Shown: piece after piece, positions 39,682 to 49,323 of the stretch | Layout: every line of letters starts with the position of its first letter | Numbering within the stretch: the stretch's first letter is position 1 | NCBI RefSeq assembly: GCF_030407815.1 | Contig: NZ_JASDCS010000006.1 | Coordinates: forward strand, 1-64,000 | DNA from: Psychrobacter sp. APC 3281 | GTDB lineage: Bacteria > Pseudomonadota > Gammaproteobacteria > Pseudomonadales > Moraxellaceae | Direction: 5' to 3' | DNA: 64,000 nucleotides | Made by a program: the position numbers and the translations under genes | The notes under the pieces: generated by a model | Seen by the model: the letters and a program-made list of their open reading frames with translations, nothing else | Database searches by the model: none | Told to the model about the DNA's origin: nothing

Positions 39682-40026
39682 TTAGCCAACTTCATTTTTC
39701 ATAGCATCAAAAACTACATCCAACATTTTTAAGAATGCTTGTATAGAGGCTAATATAAGAGCAAAAGTGACTGCAATGTACGCATCATGTTTTGATACAT
39801 AATTACTTGTAATACTAGAGCTAACAGCAAGGATGAAAGCTATTGTAAAGTAGGTAGTAGCTTGCCAAATTTCAACTTCGCTTTTATTTTTAGGTGAGAA
39901 TCTTTCGATTTGTCTCAAAACAAAACTTCCTATGAATTTAAATACAATTAATCCAAACCCAAACCCAAACAGTAGAGGTAATATTATTATAACTGCTACT
40001 AAAGCCAATAAAATTTCAATAAACAT
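39682..40026 (-). CDS. small membrane protein of unknown function, downstream of a TIR gene
   Basis: A 114-residue protein I do not recognise. It has a long hydrophobic N-terminus (about 3-37, one or two helices), a short charged stretch (ERFSPKNKSE), and two more hydrophobic segments (about 57-77 and 84-107), so it is an integral membrane protein. The frame opens at a TTG (40038), but GAGGTG sits just before ATG 40026. It is encoded 53 nt after the TIR-domain gene on the same strand, and the pair looks like an operon. Its coding DNA is AT-rich compared with the housekeeping genes. Confidence 0.65.
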   Translation of the reverse strand: MFIEILLALVAVIIILPLLFGFGFGLIVFKFIGSFVLRQIERFSPKNKSEVEIWQATTYFTIAFILAVSSSITSNYVSKHDAYIAVTFALILASIQAFLKMLDVVFDAMKNEVG

Positions 40027-40079
40027 ACTACACCTCAATTAAATATATGTTAGAAAAGAAAATAAAGTTATTCAGTACG

Positions 40080-40775
40080 TTAGATTGTTACTAATTCAGC
40101 GAGTTTGGCGGCAATATTCGTTATTGGATCTTCAGCGGTATTTAAGCCACTTCGCGAACCTAACAAGGGGCTAGCATCGCGAAGTTCTTCATATGTTGTG
40201 TCATGTACAATAGGTACGAGCAAGTCAGTAGCTAGAAGTGCTGAAAGCTCTTTATCTGCAATTCCCTCTCCTGCTATCCTATCTAAAAAAGAGGGGGTAA
40301 CTAACACTATTCCGACTCGAGATTTTACTAGACCTTTATCTATTTCACGAAGCAGATTAGTACCTAAGAGGACATCCTTTTCGCTAAACCAAACTGAAAC
40401 GCCCAAAGACTCAAGAAGATCGTGTAGTTCCTTTGCTACTCCCTTTCGATCATCCCACGCGTGACAAAGAAATATATCTCTAAGATCTGGCTTAACAGCT
40501 CGTCTTTCAATATTTTGACGAACTGGTGTAAGTGTCCGTACTTCAGCTGAGGTGTAAACCACCGATGAACCTGCTTTTGACCAACGTGGTTTTGTGCTGC
40601 TAGACCTTCTACTGCTGCTTGACCCGCTAGAGCTACTTCCTAAAGCTGAATATGATGGAGGGGAGTAAGTTGAGTATCCACTTCCATATCCGCGACTACC
40701 ACCTCTACATGCCGGACAAGCTGCTGCTGCGCTTGCTGAACGATGACCATTTACTGGTGCTGTGCATCTTGCCAT
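40080..40775 (-). CDS. TIR-domain protein with N-terminal zinc-finger-like motif
   Basis: A 231-residue cytoplasmic protein in three parts. Residues 1-25 carry C4, H11, C20, C23 (RCTAPVNGHRS...CPAC), a probable small zinc site. Residues 26-62 are Ser/Gly/Tyr-rich and likely disordered. Residues 99-231 are a TIR domain: DIFLCHAWDDRKG (box 1), VSVWFSEKDVLLGTNLLREI with E132 where many TIR NADases have the catalytic Glu, and SRVGIVLVTPSFL, DKELSALL. Bacterial TIR domains commonly cleave NAD+ or make signalling nucleotides in antiphage defence; that role is inferred here. ATG 40775 is chosen over 40799 because the zinc motif follows directly and AAGGA precedes it. A small membrane protein follows. 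Confidence 0.8.
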   Translation of the reverse strand: MARCTAPVNGHRSASAAAACPACRGGSRGYGSGYSTYSPPSYSALGSSSSGSSSSRRSSSTKPRWSKAGSSVVYTSAEVRTLTPVRQNIERRAVKPDLRDIFLCHAWDDRKGVAKELHDLLESLGVSVWFSEKDVLLGTNLLREIDKGLVKSRVGIVLVTPSFLDRIAGEGIADKELSALLATDLLVPIVHDTTYEELRDASPLLGSRSGLNTAEDPITNIAAKLAELVTI

Positions 40776-40992
40776 AGTACAATTATCCTTTTGATACATT
40801 TGTTAGGTATTAATATATTCTGAATTGAATTTTATATAATATCAATGCTCCCCAATTTATGCGCGTCATTTAGTGTCGTGTCTAGATAAAAGCGATGATT
40901 TGAACTATGCCATAAGCATATTGCTAGTAACACTCTCAAGTCCTTTTTAATAGAAAGCTGCGCCATACGTTATACGTTGATGCTATCTAGTG

Positions 40993-41406
40993 TTATTTAG
41001 CACAAATCTCCCACTGCGATTTTGTACTAAGATAACATTGCATAACCGCTTTACCAGACTGTGCATAGGCATCACTGACGATACGCTGATTGGTTGGCAG
41101 ACGATATCTGATGATCGCGGGCTCGTCATTGACGGTGGTCGTCCATCCAGTCACTTCATTACGGTCATTATAGTTTGCACTGGTAGAGGTTGCCATTTTG
41201 CCAAACCCTGGCAGGTTATAGGAGACCTGTCTAAAACTATAACTCATCGCTGCACCCTCAGCGCCCTCATACTGACAGTTTAGCTTTTTTTGCAGTTTAT
41301 CTTGTTTATAAACATAGCAAGTGGTCTCATCTGAGAACTGACCAACCCCGCAAAAACCTGCCGTTGCAACTGATATCATACCGATAAATAACGCTATCCT
41401 TTTCAT
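40993..41406 (-). CDS. small secreted protein of unknown function
   Basis: A 137-residue protein with a typical signal peptide (KRIALFIGMISVATAGFCGV; cleavage near 17-20). Its mature part has several Cys (ETTCYVYK, LNCQYEG, MQCYLS, WEICAK) that could form disulfides in the periplasm. I do not recognise the family. GAGGA lies 6 nt before ATG 41406, so I prefer it to the ATG two codons earlier. It lies upstream of the TIR gene on the same strand, separated by about 220 nt, so is probably a separate unit. Confidence 0.65.
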   Translation of the reverse strand: MKRIALFIGMISVATAGFCGVGQFSDETTCYVYKQDKLQKKLNCQYEGAEGAAMSYSFRQVSYNLPGFGKMATSTSANYNDRNEVTGWTTTVNDEPAIIRYRLPTNQRIVSDAYAQSGKAVMQCYLSTKSQWEICAK

Positions 41407-42010
41407 AATCATTCCTCAATAATTTATTAATCCTACTAATGATGTTTGCCATCTATTTTTTGTATTGCCAAATACTAACCAATACCTTGTAGATAGTAGA
41501 AAATTAGTAAACAAATATCAACTAATATATTTTAAGTAAAACTTGAATTTATTTATCAGAGCTACTTTTATCATCAGCATTATTAAGAGTAGCTGTTATA
41601 GGGTAGTGTTATAAGAAGGGTTTACTATGACTGTGAATCTGTTTTTATAGGTATTGAACTGATGGCTTACTTAAGGATGACTTTGGAGTTCTTTAGTATG
41701 TGAATAGAAAGGCGTTGGAATAAGCTAAAGTATAAGAGCTATAGGATCAGTGCTGCTTGCTATATGGTGCTTAATAAAAGAGATTTGTCCAAATTTATAA
41801 ATTATCAAAAGGTGAAAACCTTAAAACTGTGCTAGAAAAATTAATAAGTGGATAAAAATTCACTATAAATTCTATAAAAAATTACCCATCAAACAATTAA
41901 AAAGTTATCATCATGGGTTTTTAATTACATGATAATTTCCCCAACGTACCAGATGCTTATGACCGACACGAGTTGGCAAACGCAGTCTAAGCGCTTAATA
42001 GGATTACCCA
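41407..42010. other. AT-rich spacer before the EamA transporter
   Basis: About 600 bases, strongly AT-rich. Only very short frames (13 codons or fewer with an ATG) are present, and I see no tRNA or terminator. AGGATT at 42000-42005 is the ribosome site of the next gene. The base composition contrasts with the housekeeping regions. Confidence 0.5.
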
Positions 42011-42940
42011 ATGACCAACCGTGACCTCATCATCTTTGTGACGCTCTCTTTTATGTGGTCACTCTCTTTCGTCTTTTATCGTATTGGCGTACCTGAGTTT
42101 GGCTCATTGGCATTTGCCAGTTTGCGTGTGATATTCGCCGGATTGGTCATGTTGGTCTTTGTATTGCTCAATAAGAAAAACAGAGTAGGCATCAAGGAGC
42201 ATTGGAAAATGCTAGCGCTCGTCGGCTTGTTTTCGGCAGCGCTACCTTTTGTGTTGTTCTCGTTTTCTGCGCAATCAGTGAACGCAGGCGTGCTAGCCGT
42301 GCTAAATGCTTCTGTACCGATGATGAGTGGTTTTATCGCTAGGGTCTTCTTTAAGGATAGGCTATCGAAAAAACAAGCACTCGGTTTGGTCATCGGAGTG
42401 ATTGGGGTAATCATACTGATGAGCGAAAGCTTGTTTGGTGGCGGCGAGCCAGGCAAAGGATTGATCGAAGGGCTACTACCGATGGGCTACGCGCTGTTGG
42501 CTTGTGTAGGTTATGCGCTTGGGGCTAACATCACCAAAAACTATCTGTACGAAGTATCGCCAGTCGCTATCACTGCAGGCTCGCTCATTATCGGTAGTAT
42601 CATTATGCTGCCTGTGGCTTTTAATGAGTTCCCATATGGTAAAGATATCAGCATAAAGGCGTGGGTATCAGTGATCTGTATCGGGGTATTTTCGACCGCC
42701 ATTGCCCTTATTTTTATGAATCAGCTGATTAAAAATATTGGCCCGACGCGCGCCACTAGTATTACTTTAGTCATTCCAATTTTCGCCATTATTTTAGGGT
42801 ATCTACTACTTGGTGAAGCCTTAAATATCCAAGCCATCATCGGTTCAGTAGTGATATTGTTTGGTACATATCTGTCATTAGAGCTGTCTGTCAAAAAAAT
42901 GCTACAACCAAAGAATTCCACGCGGGCGACGAGAGTTTAA
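42011..42940 (+). CDS. EamA/DMT-family transporter
   Basis: A 309-residue inner-membrane protein with about ten hydrophobic helices in two EamA repeats (about 5-135 and 155-290). The first begins FVTLSFMWSLSFVFYRIGVPEFG, and the second ends with GPTRATSITLVIPIFAIILGYLLLGE, the usual EamA signature. Members export metabolites such as amino acids or nucleosides; the substrate is not readable. A basic C-terminal tail follows. Confidence 0.88.
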   Translation: MTNRDLIIFVTLSFMWSLSFVFYRIGVPEFGSLAFASLRVIFAGLVMLVFVLLNKKNRVGIKEHWKMLALVGLFSAALPFVLFSFSAQSVNAGVLAVLNASVPMMSGFIARVFFKDRLSKKQALGLVIGVIGVIILMSESLFGGGEPGKGLIEGLLPMGYALLACVGYALGANITKNYLYEVSPVAITAGSLIIGSIIMLPVAFNEFPYGKDISIKAWVSVICIGVFSTAIALIFMNQLIKNIGPTRATSITLVIPIFAIILGYLLLGEALNIQAIIGSVVILFGTYLSLELSVKKMLQPKNSTRATRV

Positions 42941-43184
42941 GCTACGGTAAACTGTCTTCGTAGCCTTTAATTATAAAGATTCGAATATCTAAATATTGGT
43001 GTTTCTGTTTGTAAATATTGCTTGGAATAATCGCATTTGCCCCCTATAAAGAACTCGGCTTATGAGTAGCGTACTTCGCAAATTATAGAACGACAGCTGA
43101 GTGCTACCTACTAATATAAGTGCTATTTATTACCAATAATAGTAAACCTGATAGTAAGGTTTAAAACAATAAACAGGGCTTTTT

Positions 43185-44288
43185 ATGGCACATGATAATT
43201 TATTTGAAACCGTCAAGATGGGTACCCAAACCCTAAAAAACCGCATTATTATGGCACCGTTGACGCGTCTACGTTCGGTTGAGCCAAGTGATGTACCAAC
43301 AGCATTGGCAAGCGAATATTACTCACAGCGCGCAGGTTCTGGCTTGGTAATCACTGAGGCAACGCAAGTATCTTTCCAAGCGAAAGGCTATGCTGGCGCG
43401 CCAGGCGTTCATACCAAAGACCAAATCACTGCGTGGAAAACCATCGTAGACAATGTCCATGCTAAAGGTGGCAAAATCGTCGTACAGCTATGGCACACGG
43501 GCTTAGTTTCTCACGAGAGTGTACAGCCAGACGGTAAAGCGCCTATCTCTGCTTCTAACGTTGATGTTGGTGTACGTACCTCGCTACGTGACAGCGATAA
43601 CCAAGCCATTCGTGTAGATGCAACGCCGCCACGTCCAGCCACGCTTGAAGAAATAAAACAAGTTATCGCTGACTTTGGTCAAGCCACTAAGAACGCCAAA
43701 GAAGCGGGTTTTGATGGGGTAGAGATTCATGGTGCCCATGGTTACCTATTGCATCAGTTCTGGGTTGAGCAAACCAACCAGCGTGATGATGAATACGGCG
43801 GTAGCCGCGAAAACCGTGCGCGCTTGACGCTTGATGTTATCGATGCGTGTGTAGACGCTTGGGATGCAGATCATGTTGGTATTCGTATTTCACCACTGGG
43901 TACGTTCAACAACGTAGAAGCTGGATATAACGAAGACGAAAATATCTGGATGATTGAGCAGATTAACAAACGCGGAATCATGTATCTGCATCTGTCAGAG
44001 CCAGATTGGGCAGGTGGTACGCCTTATAGCGAAGACTTCCGTAAGCGTGTGCGTGCTGCTTTTGATCAAATGATTATCGCAGCTGGTGGTTACACTGCTG
44101 AAAAAGCAGAGCAAAATGTGAAAGCAGGTTATATCGATGCAGTCGCCTTTGGCCGTGACTATATCGCCAACCCTGACTTGGCTGAGCGTATCCAAAAAGG
44201 CGCGCCGCTTAATGAGCAGCATCCAGAGTCTTTCTATGGTGGCGGTGCTGAAGGTTATACCGACTATCCATTTTTAGACCAGGCGTAA
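43185..44288 (+). CDS. nemA: alkene reductase, old yellow enzyme (NemA-like)
   Basis: A 367-residue FMN enzyme of the NemA/xenobiotic reductase class, which uses NAD(P)H to reduce N-ethylmaleimide, enones and nitro compounds. H182 and H185 lie in [14 protein letters not shown], with Y187 as proton donor, then [14 protein letters not shown] (198-211). [12 protein letters not shown] [11 protein letters not shown] is at the start, and [12 protein letters not shown] near 325. The length matches E. coli NemA (365). It is monocistronic, ending in a strong terminator; no NemR-type regulator is adjacent. Confidence 0.93.
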   Translation: MAHDNLFETVKMGTQTLKNRIIMAPLTRLRSVEPSDVPTALASEYYSQRAGSGLVITEATQVSFQAKGYAGAPGVHTKDQITAWKTIVDNVHAKGGKIVVQLWHTGLVSHESVQPDGKAPISASNVDVGVRTSLRDSDNQAIRVDATPPRPATLEEIKQVIADFGQATKNAKEAGFDGVEIHGAHGYLLHQFWVEQTNQRDDEYGGSRENRARLTLDVIDACVDAWDADHVGIRISPLGTFNNVEAGYNEDENIWMIEQINKRGIMYLHLSEPDWAGGTPYSEDFRKRVRAAFDQMIIAAGGYTAEKAEQNVKAGYIDAVAFGRDYIANPDLAERIQKGAPLNEQHPESFYGGGAEGYTDYPFLDQA

Positions 44289-44320
44289 TAGTTAGATTTT
44301 TAACTAAACAACGCAATATA

Positions 44321-44360
44321 AAAAGGCCGTTTAACTAGCAATAGTTGAGCGGCTTTTTTT
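44321..44360. terminator. bidirectional terminator between nemA and the pirin gene
   Basis: GCCGTTTAACT / AGTTGAGCGGC form an 11-bp stem (two G-T pairs) around AGCAAT, with A- and T-runs outside. Confidence 0.9.
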
Positions 44361-44375
44361 AAGCCTAGATTTTTA

Positions 44376-45341
44376 TTATTTGCCGAAAATACCTATTTGA
44401 TAATCACGAAAGGTTTGACGTAGTTCTTCTTGAGTATTCATGACAAAGGGACCGTGACCTGCGACTGGTTCGCCGATTGGCTTGCCGCTTAGCAGTAGCA
44501 ATTTGATAGGGGTATCGTCATCGGTAGTTGCGGGGTAGGTCAATTCGATAGTATCAGTAGCAGGTAATGATGGATGTTCAGATTGAGTGCCTACATGATT
44601 TCGAATAGGCGCTGAAAACTCAATTAGGCTGCCTGCGCTGACGGCTGTACCGTTGACCAATACTTGACCTTCTTGTACCAGCAGTAGGGTGTTGTGTGTT
44701 TTCGGTACTTGTAGCGTGGTTGTACCTGCTGTATGTAGCTCGATATCCCACATATTGACAGGCGTAAATGTCGTTGCGGCACCCGTTATTCCATGCCAGT
44801 CACCGGCAATAATGGCAGCTTGACCGATGATAGTTTGCTCGTCGCTATTGTCTATCAGATCAACAATAGGCATATCAGCACGTTTGATAGATTGGTATTT
44901 TGGGTCGGTCAGTTTGTGGGCGCTTGGCAAGTTGACCCATAACTGCACCATACTAAATATACCACCACGTTGCCCAAAAGCTTCAGAGTGGAACTCTTCG
45001 TGTAGAATACCGCGACCAGCAGTCATCCACTGTACATCACCTTCTAAAATATCGCCGCGCCCACCTGTTGAGTCTGCATGGCTAATCTCACCTGAATAGG
45101 CGATGGTTACGGTTTCAAAACCTTTGTGTGGATGCAGTCCAACACCATGCGGTTGCAGTTTATAATCAGGATTGGGTAAAAAGGTCGTAGGCTTACCGTA
45201 GTCAAATAATAAAAAGGGATCGGTATGGCTGTAGTTAAAATCAGGATTGTTATCGAGATGGTTGATTAGGGTTTTTACGAAAAACCCATCACCTACCCAA
45301 TGCGGCTTTTTATCACCATGAATATGCTTGATTGGACGCAT
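44376..45341 (-). CDS. pirin family protein
   Basis: A 321-residue bicupin protein. The N-terminal cupin shows the metal ligands in LHPHKGFETVTIAYSGEISHADS (two His, then His) and ILHEEFH (about 75-120). The C-terminal cupin (about 200-290) lacks an obvious metal set. E. coli and human pirins can act as quercetin 2,3-dioxygenases, and some bacterial pirins modulate central metabolism enzymes; the role here is unknown. It ends in the terminator shared with nemA. Confidence 0.9.
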   Translation of the reverse strand: MRPIKHIHGDKKPHWVGDGFFVKTLINHLDNNPDFNYSHTDPFLLFDYGKPTTFLPNPDYKLQPHGVGLHPHKGFETVTIAYSGEISHADSTGGRGDILEGDVQWMTAGRGILHEEFHSEAFGQRGGIFSMVQLWVNLPSAHKLTDPKYQSIKRADMPIVDLIDNSDEQTIIGQAAIIAGDWHGITGAATTFTPVNMWDIELHTAGTTTLQVPKTHNTLLLVQEGQVLVNGTAVSAGSLIEFSAPIRNHVGTQSEHPSLPATDTIELTYPATTDDDTPIKLLLLSGKPIGEPVAGHGPFVMNTQEELRQTFRDYQIGIFGK

Positions 45342-45582
45342 GGATTACCTCATAAGTCTAAGTGGCATTGCTATCAATAGGATGAATGCCTTACGTTAAT
45401 TCTACTATGAAAATAGACTTATGTTGTGTTTATTCTCATCGTTCTCTAAGATTACTGTCTAAAACCATTTAACTATCATCAAACATACTGTCAGCCATTA
45501 TCTGAACATTGATCAATTATTCAAATCCTAACAGACACTAAAGCTACTATTGTCGCGATAAATAGTGAAGCTATTAAGGTGA

Positions 45583-46923
45583 TTAAACGACTTCACCACT
45601 GACAAAACCACTGGCCCAAGCCCATTGAAAATTATAACCGCCAAGCCAGCCAGTCACATCGAGTACCTCACCGATAAAATACAAGTTATCTTGCAAGTTG
45701 CTTTGCATCGTTTTGGAAGATACCTCGTCGGTTGTGACGCCGCCGCGTGTGACCTCAGCCGTTCGATAGCCTTCCGTACCAGAGGGCTTGAGCTGCCAGC
45801 CGTTGAGCGTAGCACCAAGTTCTGTAAGTCGCTCGTCTTTGATATTAGCAAGTTCTGTATCTTTGATGTCTTCCCACAGATGCGTCTGTAACGCTGCCAA
45901 TAGCTTCTTGGGTAATGCGTTATCTGTATTTTCTGCCAACACGGTACGAATCAGTTGGCGTGGGTGTGATTTTTTGCGAGCAAGTAAAAGCTGAGTGACA
46001 TCTATCTCAGGCAACAGATTGATACTGATGGTTTCGCCAGTCTGCCAATAGTTGGAGAGCTGTAGCATGGCAGGGCCAGAGAGACCGCGATGGGTAAATA
46101 GGACAGGTAATTTAAAAGAGATACGCTCGTTACTGGCAATAACTGGCAGACTGATACCAGCCAAAGCGCGGATGAGATCGCCTATTTTGTCAGTGAAAGT
46201 AAACGGCACGAGACTGGCATCAGTAGGTACGAGCGTATGCCCGAACTGCTGCGCCAACTCATAGCCGATACCACTTGCTCCCATGGTCGGGATAGACAGA
46301 CCACCAGTAGCGACAACTAAAGACTCACAGCTATAGCGTGTCTGCGCAGATTGAGCACCGCTCGCGATGTCTTTTTTACCAAGCTTTTTGCTCGTCGTTA
46401 GATAAAAGCGTTCGCCTTTATCATGAGCAGCAGTTTTAACATGATCAATTTGAGCATTAAGCTTTACTTGTACGCCTACAGCCATGCATTCATCTAGTAG
46501 CATAGACAAGATGTCTTGTGCTGAGTCGTCACAGAACAGCTGACCATGTTCGCGCTCATGGTAGGCAATCTTATGCGACTCTACCATGCCGATAAATTCC
46601 CAACTCGGGTAACGACTTAGCGCTGATTTGCAGAAGTGGGGATTGGCACCAATAAAATGCTCAGGCTCCACAAAGTAATTGGTAAAGTTGCAGCGACCAC
46701 CACCCGACATCAAAATCTTTTTGCCAGCTTTATTGGCATGATCCAACACCAATACGCGGCGACCACGGCGACCAGCAGTCAGTGCGCAATACAATCCTGA
46801 AGCACCAGCACCGATGATAATGACGTCATAGTGGTTATCAGTAGATTTTTTGGCTGACGATGGATTACCCGCTGATGAATTGCTTGGCTTAACTGGCTTT
46901 GCTTGTTTTGGCATTTGACTCAT
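45583..46923 (-). CDS. FAD-dependent flavoprotein, HI0933/YhiN (BaiN-like) family
   Basis: A 446-residue protein. After a Lys/Ser/Pro-rich N-terminus of about 30 residues comes the FAD-binding fold DVIIIGAGASGLYCALTAGRRG (33-54). KILMSGGGRCNFTN (about 69-82) is the family signature. The C-terminal part contains TRGGVTTDEVSSKTMQS and the final GGYNFQWAWASG. BaiN from gut clostridia acts in bile-acid dehydroxylation, but that function should not be transferred; proteobacterial members are uncharacterised. Single gene. Confidence 0.9.
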   Translation of the reverse strand: MSQMPKQAKPVKPSNSSAGNPSSAKKSTDNHYDVIIIGAGASGLYCALTAGRRGRRVLVLDHANKAGKKILMSGGGRCNFTNYFVEPEHFIGANPHFCKSALSRYPSWEFIGMVESHKIAYHEREHGQLFCDDSAQDILSMLLDECMAVGVQVKLNAQIDHVKTAAHDKGERFYLTTSKKLGKKDIASGAQSAQTRYSCESLVVATGGLSIPTMGASGIGYELAQQFGHTLVPTDASLVPFTFTDKIGDLIRALAGISLPVIASNERISFKLPVLFTHRGLSGPAMLQLSNYWQTGETISINLLPEIDVTQLLLARKKSHPRQLIRTVLAENTDNALPKKLLAALQTHLWEDIKDTELANIKDERLTELGATLNGWQLKPSGTEGYRTAEVTRGGVTTDEVSSKTMQSNLQDNLYFIGEVLDVTGWLGGYNFQWAWASGFVSGEVV

Positions 46924-47270
46924 GATGATGACTTATAGAATAGGTTTGGATAGACGATATAAAGTAGCTAATTATACCATGGCAATAATGGCGGTGTTTT
47001 TAGGTGAGTAATATAAATAGCTTTTGCCACTTGCTATAAATCATTGAATAACTTTGATTTTTCTATAGACAATAATTCGTAGTTGGTATAATGTGAATAT
47101 ATGAATATTATTCGCTACTACTGCTGCCATATTGATTACTTCCTAAAACGCTAGTCGTTTTGATACAAAGAAAATGAATTTCTTTACAAGTAGTTGATGA
47201 AAAAGTCAGTCGATTGAACCGCTTATTCAAACATTGTCACGGATGATAATGTTAAGACAAAAGGGACTTT
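46924..47270. other. divergent intergenic region before the liv cluster
   Basis: About 350 AT-rich bases holding the promoters of the YhiN-like gene and of livH. No open frame or RNA gene seen. AAGGGA at 47259-47264 is the livH ribosome site. Confidence 0.5.
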
Positions 47271-48149
47271 ATGGATATCCTACAACTGCTCATTAGCGGG
47301 ATTGCTAATGGTTGTATATATGGGCTGTTAGCGCTGGGTTTTGTACTCATTTACAAAGCTTCAGAAGCGGTCAATTTCGCCCAAGGCGACATGCTTATGC
47401 TCGGTGCCTTTTTGGGCATATCTTTCATCAATGCCGATCAGGCAAACCTTCCCTTCTTATTAGGCATCACCTTTGCTGCTGTCATCATGGGTGCATTTGG
47501 CTACTTACTCGATCGCTTTATCCTACGTGGTATTTTTGGTCAACCGCAATTTGCGATGGTCATCCTTACCATCTCGCTTGGTTTCTTAATGCGCTTTGTC
47601 GCTGGTGTTATCTGGGGACATAGCCCAGTCTCACTACAGACACCGTTTTCAGGCAAGATGTTGGCATTAGGCTCACTCAGTATCGCTTATGTTGACATCA
47701 TTATCATCATATCTACTATCGCATTAACCTCCATTTTGTACTTCTTTTTTGCCCACACGCGGCTTGGTATTGCGATGCAAGCCAGCAGTCAAAACCAAAT
47801 GGCAGCCTACTATATGGGTATTCCCGTCAAGCGGGTCAATGGTATCGTTTGGGCATTGTCAGGGGTGGTTGCCGCACTTGCCGGCATACTATTTGCGGCC
47901 AAAGGCGCGATTGAACCCTCTGTCGGATTACTATTCGGTATCAAGGCCTTTGCCGCTGCGGTAATTGGTGGATTAGGCTCCTTGCCTGGTGCGCTGGCAG
48001 GCGGATTGCTAGTAGGGGTGATAGAGCCTTTTGCTGGGCGTTATCTACCGCTAGGTCTTAGTCAAATTGCGCCCTATGTGGTTATGTTGATCGTACTAAT
48101 CGTACGTCCGGGCGGTATTTTTTCTCAGGTCAAACAGAAAAAAGTATAG
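47271..48149 (+). CDS. livH: Liv-type ABC transporter permease (LivH)
   Basis: First gene of a complete LIV-type importer cluster. The 292-residue inner-membrane permease has about eight helices. It carries the typical start GIANGCIYGLLALGFVLIYKASEAVNFAQGD, the cytoplasmic coupling segment MGIPVKRVNGIVWALSG and, near the C terminus, AAVIGGLGSLPGALAGGLLVG. It partners with LivM at 48226. Substrates of this family are branched-chain amino acids, but also amides, urea or aromatic acids; the acyl-CoA ligase in the cluster hints at an organic acid. Confidence 0.92.
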   Translation: MDILQLLISGIANGCIYGLLALGFVLIYKASEAVNFAQGDMLMLGAFLGISFINADQANLPFLLGITFAAVIMGAFGYLLDRFILRGIFGQPQFAMVILTISLGFLMRFVAGVIWGHSPVSLQTPFSGKMLALGSLSIAYVDIIIIISTIALTSILYFFFAHTRLGIAMQASSQNQMAAYYMGIPVKRVNGIVWALSGVVAALAGILFAAKGAIEPSVGLLFGIKAFAAAVIGGLGSLPGALAGGLLVGVIEPFAGRYLPLGLSQIAPYVVMLIVLIVRPGGIFSQVKQKKV

Positions 48150-48225
48150 AAGCTTTGATCCAAGGCAGCTTTGATTCAAGGATGATAAAGCGGCCTCCAA
48201 AACTTTTCAAGGATGAGTACTGCCC

Positions 48226-49323
48226 ATGAAAGCTCAGTTTAAACACAGCTATGATCAAGATATCAATATCTTCGATGACAAAAGCCAACTCATAAAGTAT
48301 GGCGTGCTTCTTTTGCTACTACTGATGGCGCCTTGGTTATTGAGCAACTATTATATTAGTGAGCTTAGCGCCATATTGATTTGGTCTATCTCTGGACTGG
48401 GTCTGATGCTCTTGACCGGGCACACTGGACAGGTCAGCTTAGGTCATGCCGCCTTTATGGCGATAGGGGCATTTAGCCATATGGCACTGATGGCTCGAGG
48501 GTGGAATTTTTTCCCTGCTTTGATTGCCTGCGCACTCATCACTGGGGTTATCGGCGCTATCATTGCCAGACCTATCCTACGAACTAGCGGTATCTATTTA
48601 GCCATCGCAACCTTAGCGCTTAGTATTATCGTCGAGGACATCGCTATCGTGGCTGAGCCTATTACTGGCGGCATCTCTGGTACCTTTGCTTCTCCCATTA
48701 ACCTCTTTGGCTACACCATCGATCGTTATATCACGCCAAAAGCATTTTATTACTTATGCCTCGCGCTCGTGGTGCTAGTTACCTTAGGGTATATCAACTT
48801 ACTCAGAAGCGGCACAGGGCGTTCGTTCTTAGCCATCAGAGACAGCGAAGTATCCGCCCGCGCGCTTGGCGTCAATGTACCGCAAGCCAAAACGCTAGCT
48901 TTTAGCATATCTTGCGCGATTACCGCTATTGGCGGCGCTATGTACGGGCATTTTGTGCAAGCGGTCAATTATGAGAGCTTCACCGTTATCATCTCTATCA
49001 CCATCCTACTGCAAATTGTCATTGGCGGTTTGGGCTCCATACATGGTGCGTTTTTTGGTGCTGTCGTCGTTGTCTTATTGCCACAAGTGATTGCTATCTT
49101 GGGCGATATGGTTGGTCAAGGTGCGGGCTCTAGTATCACCAGTATTCCTGGTATTGATACGGCGCTGTTTGCCTTAGTCATTGTCATCATGATCATCTAT
49201 GAGCCACGCGGTATATACGGTATTTGGATAAAGATACGGACTTGGTTTCAGATGTTTCCATTATATCGAAAAGGACTGTTTCGCCGTTCTAAAACTTATC
49301 TTAAGACGGAGCGTATGCGATGA
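48226..49323 (+). CDS. livM: Liv-type ABC transporter permease (LivM)
   Basis: Second permease, 365 residues. After a 30-residue cytoplasmic N-terminus come about nine helices with GLGLMLLTGHTGQVSLGHAAFMAIGA, ALGVNVPQAKTLAFSISC and QIVIGGLGSIHGAFFGA. The C terminus has about 40 extra basic residues. An AAGGA-type site precedes ATG 48226. Its TGA overlaps the start of the next gene (ATGA), so livM and livG are translationally coupled. Confidence 0.92.
   Translation: MKAQFKHSYDQDINIFDDKSQLIKYGVLLLLLLMAPWLLSNYYISELSAILIWSISGLGLMLLTGHTGQVSLGHAAFMAIGAFSHMALMARGWNFFPALIACALITGVIGAIIARPILRTSGIYLAIATLALSIIVEDIAIVAEPITGGISGTFASPINLFGYTIDRYITPKAFYYLCLALVVLVTLGYINLLRSGTGRSFLAIRDSEVSARALGVNVPQAKTLAFSISCAITAIGGAMYGHFVQAVNYESFTVIISITILLQIVIGGLGSIHGAFFGAVVVVLLPQVIAILGDMVGQGAGSSITSIPGIDTALFALVIVIMIIYEPRGIYGIWIKIRTWFQMFPLYRKGLFRRSKTYLKTERMR

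Noticed and set aside
45583-46923. Bile-acid enzyme BaiN
   Set aside because: The family name comes from distant clostridial members; nothing else of that pathway is present.
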